A stretch of DNA of 39,441 bases, from positions 1 through 39,441 of the forward strand of contig PABI01000172.1 in NCBI GenBank assembly GCA_002699125.1, read 5' to 3'. Made by a program: the position numbers and the translations under genes. Positions within the stretch are counted from its first letter, which is position 1. Each line of letters begins with the position of its first letter. Under the pieces are notes generated by a model, which was not told where the DNA came from, made no database searches, and saw nothing but the letters and a program-made list of their open reading frames with translations. Shown piece after piece: positions 25,903-31,689 of the stretch. This stretch comes from Anaerolineaceae bacterium (GTDB lineage: Bacteria; Chloroflexota; Anaerolineae; Promineifilales; Promineifilaceae).

Positions 25903-25946
25903 TTCCATTTATTGACAAGGTGCGCGCACCTTGTCAATAAATGGAA
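25903..25946. repeat. Perfect 44-bp palindrome upstream of alaS
   Basis: TTCCATTTATTGACAAGG, TGCGCGCA and CCTTGTCAATAAATGGAA form an uninterrupted palindrome. In alaS mRNA it would be a strong hairpin three bases or so before the GGAGAAG. Each strand contains a TTGACA hexamer, so a promoter or operator role is also possible. Confidence 0.9.
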
Positions 25947-25961
25947 TTTTACCGTAGCAAC

Positions 25962-25998
25962 AAAAAACCGCCAGACTGTAAAATGGTCAGTCTGGCGG
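25962..25998 (-). terminator. Intrinsic terminator after the propeller lipoprotein gene
   Basis: On the minus strand CCGCCAGACTG pairs with CAGTCTGGCGG across nine bases and is followed by TTTTTTG. It ends the transcript of the lipoprotein gene and separates it from alaS. A degenerate copy of the stem (GCCAGACTGTGTGTCTGGGC) lies near 26045. Confidence 0.85.
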
Positions 25999-26132
25999 CC
26001 AGGGTGCTGCGCTTAAATTGTCGTGAAAACTCAGGCAGCAGCAATTGCCAGACTGTGTGTCTGGGCGGCTGCGGCGGCGCTCATTGGCCGGTAAGTGTTC
26101 ACAAGGGTCATCATGGAGCAAATGGTAACAAA

Positions 26133-27242
26133 TCACTCCTGGGGTGTCAACGGCAAAACTGTGGCCTCCCCATCGCTGCTGACGATGATGATGCTTTCGT
26201 TTTCTTCATACCATCCAGCCAGTTGGGCATCGTCAATTTGCTGGGTGAGTTCGGCCGTTTTAAACCCGTCGCCAAATTGATAAATTGCCAGGTTAGAACC
26301 AAACATCCCATAAATTTCGGCGATGAGCTGGTTGGTAGTAGATGAGTAAAGCATGGCTAATGGGCGTGGCCCTTCCAGCGGCGTACCGTTTTCTGCTGTA
26401 GGCACAAACGTCCCGCTGCCGTCAGCGGCAGCAATAACAAACGGTGTCTCCGCGTAAAGCAGGTAGCCAGAGCTCCCCAACCACAGCGGTGCATCACCAA
26501 TCCACTGGCCGCTCCGGTAAACATCGCTGGCAATCGGCGGATCGCCGGAGACTCCGGCGGCGCTGGTAATGAACAGGTCATGATCACGCAAATAAGCAAT
26601 CTGGCTGCCGTCCGGTGACCAGGAAAAATAAGGGTCCATCCCCTCTACTAGCGGCACACTGTTATCTGGCCCCAACATCACAACCAGGTCGAAATCGCTG
26701 CCATCACTGACAGCGACAGCTACAGTTGGCTGGCCCGAAATCTCGTTGACCGGTGAAAGCGCTGCCCGGCCAATGCGGCCGTCAGCCCACAGTTGGTCAG
26801 TGTCGGTGGCAAAGTTGTAAATGTATAAATCAGTCACAGACTGCTGGTCAGCGGTAGGTTCCCAGAAGTAGCTGCCATAGGCCAGCCAGCCAGCCGCATA
26901 ACCAAAGAAAATATCGACTTCGACCGGTATTTCCCGGTAGACAACGTTATCATCTTCCAGCATCAAGACAGGTTCACCGAGATTACCTACGGCATAGGGC
27001 AGCCAGACGATCTCGGGAACAGCTTGGGGCTCGGCTGTGGCCGTAGGCGGCACGGCCGTTGCTGTGGGCGGTATCGGGGTGTCGGTTGGTTTGGGAGGTA
27101 CGGCCGTAGCCGTTGGCCCAATTTCAGCTTCCAAAACGGTTTCTCGGGTCGGAGGTGGTGGGGAAGGAACGGCTGTCGGGGCCGCTTCGCTACCACAGCC
27201 AAGCAACAGCCCCACAAAAATTAACCAATACACTTTTTTCAA
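26133..27242 (-). CDS. Lipoprotein with WD40/PD40-like beta-propeller
   Basis: The start codon is TTG (27242), followed by AAA AAA, with AGGA about eleven bases upstream. The product is 369 residues. The lipoprotein signal ends in LLGC (Cys16). A Thr/Pro/Ala linker (to about 75) leads to a propeller with FSWSPDGSQIAYLRDHDL, DLYIYNFATDTDQLW and LAMLYSSTTNQLIAEIYG. This is the TolB/PD40 blade pattern. The protein would be anchored outside the membrane; a binding or scaffold role is inferred. It has its own terminator. The linker is encoded by several ACGGCCGT copies, producing TAV repeats. The 27243-27371 gap upstream holds nothing I can name. Confidence 0.75.
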   Translation of the reverse strand: MKKVYWLIFVGLLLGCGSEAAPTAVPSPPPPTRETVLEAEIGPTATAVPPKPTDTPIPPTATAVPPTATAEPQAVPEIVWLPYAVGNLGEPVLMLEDDNVVYREIPVEVDIFFGYAAGWLAYGSYFWEPTADQQSVTDLYIYNFATDTDQLWADGRIGRAALSPVNEISGQPTVAVAVSDGSDFDLVVMLGPDNSVPLVEGMDPYFSWSPDGSQIAYLRDHDLFITSAAGVSGDPPIASDVYRSGQWIGDAPLWLGSSGYLLYAETPFVIAAADGSGTFVPTAENGTPLEGPRPLAMLYSSTTNQLIAEIYGMFGSNLAIYQFGDGFKTAELTQQIDDAQLAGWYEENESIIIVSSDGEATVLPLTPQE

Positions 27243-27371
27243 TTGCAGTTTTCCTTTTCTCTCTGCGCCAATGAGTACAACGAATGGGAGTAAACAACGA
27301 ATTCTTTTCTTTCTCGGGCAGGTTTCATTCGTTCATTCCTAAAATTCGCTGCACTCTCCGCTGCGTTCAAG

Positions 27372-28355
27372 CTAAAAAAGCAGCTTCAGGAAAGATTCTT
27401 TTTCCAGTGGACCGAAATATCGTTCCAGTTCGGTGTCGGCCAAAGCCTCGGCTACGGCATCGGCATCATAACGCAGGCCGGTGAGGCGCATTTCTAGTTC
27501 GGCAACATCGCGCTGGCCGCTGAAATCGCCATAAATTTTAATGGCCTGGATGTGCCCTTTTTCAACATCAATGCGGGCATCCAGCTTGCCTACCGGCAGT
27601 TTTTCTGTTTTTTGGATATTGAAGGCGGGGGAACGGCCGTAATTCCAGTCCCACGTCATATAACGCTGCATCGCAATTTCCCGAATCTGCTCCCAATCCG
27701 AATCCGTCAGGGCATAAGTAGGAACGTCATCGCCACCAAAGATTCCGCTTAGCAGCACCTGCCGGAATTGGGCAATATCCATCTCGTCAGACAAATGTTC
27801 CCGGATATTGGTCACAAATGACCGTACAGACTGTACCGCCTTGGACTCAATTTTGGCCTGCTTGGGGTTGATCGCCCGCAGCATATTCTCTAGATTGGTA
27901 TCAAACAAAATGGTGCCGTGGCTAAACATGCGCCCTGCTGCCGCATACTGGGCATTACCAGACACTTTTTTGCCTTCTACAAAAATGTCGCTTTTGCCCT
28001 GCAGCCCGGCATTGAGTCCCAAATTTCGCAATACTTTGATGACTGGCTCAGTGAACTTCGCAAAATTGTGTAAATCCTGACGGCCGTGGGTGATAAAACT
28101 AAAATTCAGATTGCCTAAATCGTGGTACACAGCACCGCCGCCAGAAAGCCGCCGCACGACGTAAATGTTTTTCTCACGCACAAAATCCGGATCGATTTCT
28201 TCAACGCTGTTTTGGTTCCGTCCCAAAATCACTGAGGGTGTGTTGATATAAAAAAGCAGCAGCGGCTCCACCAGCTGGACGTTCCGTAGCAAATGTTCCT
28301 CAATGGCCAGATTCATTCTGGGGTCAGTCGTTTCCTGATTGTCTACAAATAACAT
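27372..28355 (-). CDS. lplA: Lipoate-protein ligase A
   Basis: The start is placed at 28355 (MLFVDNQETTDPRMNLAIEE), because GGAAGAGG lies just upstream; the frame is open to 28391. The product is 327 residues, normal for LplA/LplJ. Signatures are RRLSGGGAVYHDLGNLNFSF, KSDIFVEGKKVSGNAQYA (catalytic Lys region) and FSHGTILFDTNLENM, plus the C-terminal accessory domain. The enzyme activates lipoate with ATP and attaches it to E2 or GcvH domains. It is divergent from the hybrid kinase gene. No lipoyl-domain gene is in the window. Confidence 0.93.
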   Translation of the reverse strand: MLFVDNQETTDPRMNLAIEEHLLRNVQLVEPLLLFYINTPSVILGRNQNSVEEIDPDFVREKNIYVVRRLSGGGAVYHDLGNLNFSFITHGRQDLHNFAKFTEPVIKVLRNLGLNAGLQGKSDIFVEGKKVSGNAQYAAAGRMFSHGTILFDTNLENMLRAINPKQAKIESKAVQSVRSFVTNIREHLSDEMDIAQFRQVLLSGIFGGDDVPTYALTDSDWEQIREIAMQRYMTWDWNYGRSPAFNIQKTEKLPVGKLDARIDVEKGHIQAIKIYGDFSGQRDVAELEMRLTGLRYDADAVAEALADTELERYFGPLEKESFLKLLF

Positions 28356-28623
28356 AAGCGCCTCTTCCATGTGGGGAATTTTTAGCTGCAAGCGTGCCTC
28401 ATTTTATGCTATTTCAAAGTTCAAGGCTAAATAGTAAGCTGTTTGGGATGTATTCCCTATTGTTGGAACCGCATCCTGTTTTGTAAGCTTACGCCTGTGA
28501 AGTAACACGGGAAGAGTTCCCTACAAGGATACCTTTATAGAACTTACGCCGCTGCTCCGACTACTGCTCGCATAATCCCCAATCACGGCAAAGATGCGTA
28601 GGCGCTCTATTTTTGTGGTAAGA
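28356..28623. other. Divergent intergenic region with an imperfect long hairpin
   Basis: GTAAGC (28434) pairs with GCTTAC (near 28487), and GGATG (28446) pairs with CATCC (28472), giving a nested hairpin about 59 bases long. A short GGGAA/TTCCC stem lies near 28510. It may hold the promoters for lplA and the kinase. I see no riboswitch consensus and no convincing gene. Confidence 0.4.
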
Positions 28624-29715
28624 ATGGCTAAATTATTGATTGTGGACGATGATCCATTTATAACAGAATCCCTAAAAGTGGGATTAGGCAGTCGTGGGCA
28701 TGAGGTCTTTGCCGGGCATAATGGGAAGGAAGGGGTTGATCTTGTCGATGAGCTGACGCCTGACCTGGTAATTATTGATATGACCATGCCGATTATGGAC
28801 GGATTGGAAGCCACTGAGCAAATTCGCCAGCAATCGGACGTGCCTATCATCATGCTAACGGCCGAAACTGATGAAGAAGATGTGGTCAATGCCCTACAGA
28901 CAGGGGTGGACGAGTTTCTGGGCAAACCCTTTCGCCTAAACGAGCTGGCAGCCCGCATTGAAGCCATTATGCGCCGACGTCAATGGGACCAAACCAAGAC
29001 GGAAGTAGAGATTGCACAGCTTAAACAGAACCTAATGGCCACGATGACCCACGAGCTGCGCACGCCCATCGCCACCATTCTAAACACGCTGGAGATTGTT
29101 TTTGCTTCCGCCGAACAAAGCGATTTTCAATCACAGCTGCGCTTTTTGGAACGGGTGCAGCACAATACCCATACGCTGAACCGGCTGGTAGAGGATCTAC
29201 TTCTCCTGGCGCAGATTGATGAAGGATTGGAGATTTTGCGACGGCCGTTTCCCCTCCACACTGAAATTGAACGCCTCATTGCTAAAAAGCAGACCGAAAT
29301 TGCCGAACGGTGCCTGACTATCCAGAATGAAATTGAACCAACCTGGGAAATCAATGGCGACACGCATAAACTGCGCCACCTCTTCTATCATCTGCTGGAT
29401 AACGCGCTCAAATTCAGCCGGCCAAACCAAACTATTCGCATTTGGGCCAAAACAAACGGAGGCGGCGAGATGCTGCTGGGCGTCGCCGACCAGGGCATTG
29501 GCATTCATCCCGACAGCTACGCCAAAATTTTCGAACGCTTTGTGCAGTTAGAGCGGGGTGATAACCGCAGCTACAACGGGTTAGGCATTGGCCTGACCAT
29601 CGCCAAAGCGCTGGCTGAAGCACACAACGGCCGTATCACCGTCAGCAGCAAACCCAACCAGGGCAGCCAATTTATTCTCACCCTGCCCACCGCCGAGGCA
29701 GATTGGGTCGTGTAG
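28624..29715 (+). CDS. Receiver-histidine kinase hybrid (response regulator domain first)
   Basis: The start is placed at 28624 (MAKLLIVDDDPF); the frame is open from 28594. The product is 363 residues. Residues 1-118 are a receiver domain with the acidic pocket DDD (8-10), phospho-acceptor Asp52 (LVIIDMTMPIMDG) and Lys101 in GKPF. Residues about 132-200 are a HisKA dimerisation domain with His143 in MTHELRTPIATI. Residues about 245-355 are an ATPase domain with HLLDNALKFS, VADQGIGI and GLGIGLTIA. No membrane segment is present, so it is cytoplasmic. It would take input through the receiver domain and pass phosphate on, but no partner regulator is nearby. Confidence 0.93.
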   Translation: MAKLLIVDDDPFITESLKVGLGSRGHEVFAGHNGKEGVDLVDELTPDLVIIDMTMPIMDGLEATEQIRQQSDVPIIMLTAETDEEDVVNALQTGVDEFLGKPFRLNELAARIEAIMRRRQWDQTKTEVEIAQLKQNLMATMTHELRTPIATILNTLEIVFASAEQSDFQSQLRFLERVQHNTHTLNRLVEDLLLLAQIDEGLEILRRPFPLHTEIERLIAKKQTEIAERCLTIQNEIEPTWEINGDTHKLRHLFYHLLDNALKFSRPNQTIRIWAKTNGGGEMLLGVADQGIGIHPDSYAKIFERFVQLERGDNRSYNGLGIGLTIAKALAEAHNGRITVSSKPNQGSQFILTLPTAEADWVV

Positions 29716-29736
29716 CTTAAAATCTATCCGATAAAG

Positions 29737-29802
29737 TCACAGAGGAAAAAGAGAAGCTAGATAACTTGAGACCCTTCTCAAAAATCTCTGTGAACTCTGT
29801 GG
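29737..29802. repeat. CACAGAGG-type inverted repeat
   Basis: TCACAGAGG and AGAGAAG words face ATCTCTGTG and CTCTGTGG. It lies between the convergent kinase and M23 peptidase genes and belongs to the same group as 21384-21451 and 31613-31672. Confidence 0.8.
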
Positions 29803-29826
29803 CCAATATTCAGATCAGATAGGTAA

Positions 29827-31107
29827 TTAACCGTTTTGGTCAGAAACGGCCGTTGGCGTCATTTCTGGCTCGGCTTTTACTTCAGGGGTCGGCGAAACTT
29901 CCGGCGTAGGGGTGGGCGTTTTGTATGGCTCCGTTACCAGCTCCACCGTCGTTATCTCCCCTTCCAGCACCTGCACCGGCTGCCGGTATTCTACTCCCTG
30001 TAACTTCACGTACAGCGTGTACTCCCCAGGTCTCACATCGGCAAAAACAAAGTTTTCCGCCAGCAGCTCATCAGGATTGATCAAATTTTGTGGGTCCCCC
30101 TGGTAGCTCCAGGTGTTGATAAATTCCGCGTCGTCTTCACTGGCATCAACCAGCGTCACAATGACCCCTTGCCACGGCCGTCCCTGCGGATCAATCAGCC
30201 GGCCGGCCACCACGCCGCGCGTCGGGCCGGGATCAATCCACAACATCGGGTTGCGGGTAGAGCTAAACTCATTGCTGCCCACGCGCACTTCCAGGTGCAG
30301 ATGCGGCACCGTGGCTGCGCCGCCCACGCCCACTTCAGCAATTGGCTCGCCTTGTGCTACTTGCTGCCCCACTTCCACGCTTAAACCAAGCACGTGGCCA
30401 TAGAGTACGTAAATGGGCTGCCCCTGCCACGTCTGGTCCAGCTCCAGCACCACCAGATGACCATACCAGTCACAGCGCCAACCGTACAGTTCAGATTCGT
30501 CGGCCTGGGCCACCACCACCGTGCCATCGGCCACGGCCAGAACGGGCATTCCCAGCTCACCGGCAATATCGATGCCGTTGTGCAGCAGGTAACGGCCGCC
30601 ACCATCCGAGCCATAAGGAAACGTTTTGTTGATGATAGTGCGACCACCACCCGGTACCGGCTTCACAAAGTCAAAATGGCCCACGGGTTCGCCCTGTGGC
30701 TGGGGCCAGGCATCGGCGGCTAAAAAGTAGCTGGTGTACGTCGGCCTGATTGGCGCCTCTTGCGGGCAGCGGCGGTTGATGGGAACGGCCTGTCCTGAGC
30801 TTGCCGAAGGAGCCGTCGGCGTCTGCGTTTCTGTTGGGGTTACCGTGGGCGTATTGGTTTGCGTGGGCTGTGGCGTCACGGTAGGCGGGGCCGTCGCGGT
30901 TGCCGAAGGCGTGAGCGTGACCGTCGGCGATGGAATGGGCGTCACGCTGGGAGCCAAGGTCGGCAGCGGCTCTGTTGCTCTAGCCGAAATGGCCATCGCT
31001 GGAGCCGCATCAGCCACCGATCCGGCATCGGCTGTTTGTTGGCAGCTGCTCCCCAGTAAAATCAGCAGCAAGCTGATAAGTAGATAAAAGAGTGTTGAAC
31101 GCTTCAT
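29827..31107 (-). CDS. M23 (LytM-type) metallopeptidase lipoprotein
   Basis: The start is placed at 31107 (MKRSTLFYLLISLL), because GGAG lies ten bases upstream; the frame is open to 31164. The product is 426 residues. The lipoprotein signal ends GSSC (Cys22). A long Thr/Pro linker follows, interrupted by PSASSGQA, which is translated from a widespread short repeat. The M23 domain contains LLHNGIDIAGELGMPVLAVA (His and Asp zinc ligands), YVLYGHVLGLSVEVGQQV and PHLHLEVRVG (last ligands), so it appears catalytically complete. A C-terminal beta-rich domain and a second Pro/Thr tail follow. The enzyme would cleave peptidoglycan cross-links outside the membrane. It is divergent from the archaeal-type valS transcript. 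Confidence 0.9.
   Translation of the reverse strand: MKRSTLFYLLISLLLILLGSSCQQTADAGSVADAAPAMAISARATEPLPTLAPSVTPIPSPTVTLTPSATATAPPTVTPQPTQTNTPTVTPTETQTPTAPSASSGQAVPINRRCPQEAPIRPTYTSYFLAADAWPQPQGEPVGHFDFVKPVPGGGRTIINKTFPYGSDGGGRYLLHNGIDIAGELGMPVLAVADGTVVVAQADESELYGWRCDWYGHLVVLELDQTWQGQPIYVLYGHVLGLSVEVGQQVAQGEPIAEVGVGGAATVPHLHLEVRVGSNEFSSTRNPMLWIDPGPTRGVVAGRLIDPQGRPWQGVIVTLVDASEDDAEFINTWSYQGDPQNLINPDELLAENFVFADVRPGEYTLYVKLQGVEYRQPVQVLEGEITTVELVTEPYKTPTPTPEVSPTPEVKAEPEMTPTAVSDQNG
30790..30810. repeat. Widespread short repeat inside the M23 peptidase linker
   Basis: TGTCCTGAGCTTGCCGAAGG is a variant of a TCCTGAGCxTGTCGAAGGA-type short repeat that I recall from many bacterial genomes. Here it is in frame and encodes PSASSGQA in a Thr/Pro linker. 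Confidence 0.6.
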
Positions 31108-31210
31108 AATGCTCCAATGTTTGTTTGCTGGCGCAATTGTCGCTGAGGGGGAAACGGCCGTCAAATGAGATTGTTCTCACAGTTAGGTACAATTCCTCAC
31201 TTTTGTCAGG

Positions 31211-31239
31211 TTGTATCTCTTCCCTTGATTTGCTACAAT
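31211..31239 (+). promoter_or_regulatory. Sigma70-type promoter for the second T-box/valS transcript
   Basis: The -35 box TTGTAT (31211-31216) and -10 box TACAAT (31234-31239) are separated by 17 bases. Transcription would start near 31246, just before Stem I of the T-box. An ACGGCCGT copy lies upstream at 31154. Confidence 0.7.
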
Positions 31240-31390
31240 GTCCCCATAATTAAATACGCCATCATCTCCGGGAGGAGTAGCTGGCACCGATGCTGACAGA
31301 AAAGATGGGGTTGCAAATGAATTTGCAGTTGAAAGCCCCCACAGCAAACGCCCAGCGAAAGTCGCCCGGATAGATTACCGAAGAAATGGA

Positions 31391-31458
31391 CGGTAATCGG
31401 TCAACGGTGAGCAGTAATCGGTAAAAACTGATTACGGATTACCGACCACCGATTACCG
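31391..31458. repeat. GTAATCGGT-type inverted repeat inside the second T-box leader
   Basis: CGGTAATCGGT (31391-31401) matches ACCGATTACCG (31448-31458) perfectly. Between them are CAGTAATCGGTAAAAACTGA and GATTACGG words. It is related to 273-336. Confidence 0.85.
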
Positions 31459-31567
31459 AACAAAGTAGACCGGTACGGGTAAGCCCGTTACAGCGCAACC
31501 CTGATGTTGGTCGGGGTAAAGTGTGCAAAATTTATCGTTTTGCAAAAAGAGGTGGTACCGCGGAATC

Positions 31568-31605
31568 AAGCCCATTTCGTCCTCAACGGATGATTTGGGC
31601 TTTTT
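31568..31605 (+). terminator. T-box intrinsic terminator
   Basis: AAGCCCA pairs with TGGGCTT, with an inner TCGTCC/CGGATGA helix, followed by TTTTT. It is the OFF form of the switch. Confidence 0.88.
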
Positions 31606-31612
31606 AGATTCT

Positions 31613-31672
31613 GGCCACAGAGACCACAGAGGAAAAGAGAAAATTCTCTTAAATCTCTGTGTCCTCTGTGGC
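31613..31672. repeat. CCACAGAG-type inverted repeat between T-box terminator and valS
   Basis: GCCACAGAG at the left end faces CCTCTGTGGC at the right end. It lies between the T-box terminator and the GGAGG ribosome binding site of valS. Confidence 0.83.
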
Positions 31673-31689
31673 AAAAATGGAGGCAACTC

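Larger units (their letters stand above)
31246..31605 (+). promoter_or_regulatory. T-box riboswitch (valine) upstream of the archaeal-type valS
   Basis: Stem I is closed by CCGGG with CCCGG and carries GGAGGAGTAGC. The specifier is GTC (31361-31363) in GCGAAAGTCGCCCGG. The Stem II region reads AACAAAGTAG, CGGGTAAGCCCGTTAC. The T-box AGGTGGTACCGCGG (31550-31563) is followed by an intrinsic terminator. Uncharged tRNA-Val would favour the antiterminator. A repeat hairpin (31391-31458) is inserted between Stem I and Stem II, whereas in the first leader the related hairpin lies after Stem II. The same GTC specifier as in the first leader means both valS genes read the same tRNA. Confidence 0.92.

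Noticed and set aside
28521..28967. 148-residue Ser/Arg-rich minus-strand frame
   Set aside because: Composition is that of an antisense frame of the receiver domain gene; no motif or ribosome binding site.
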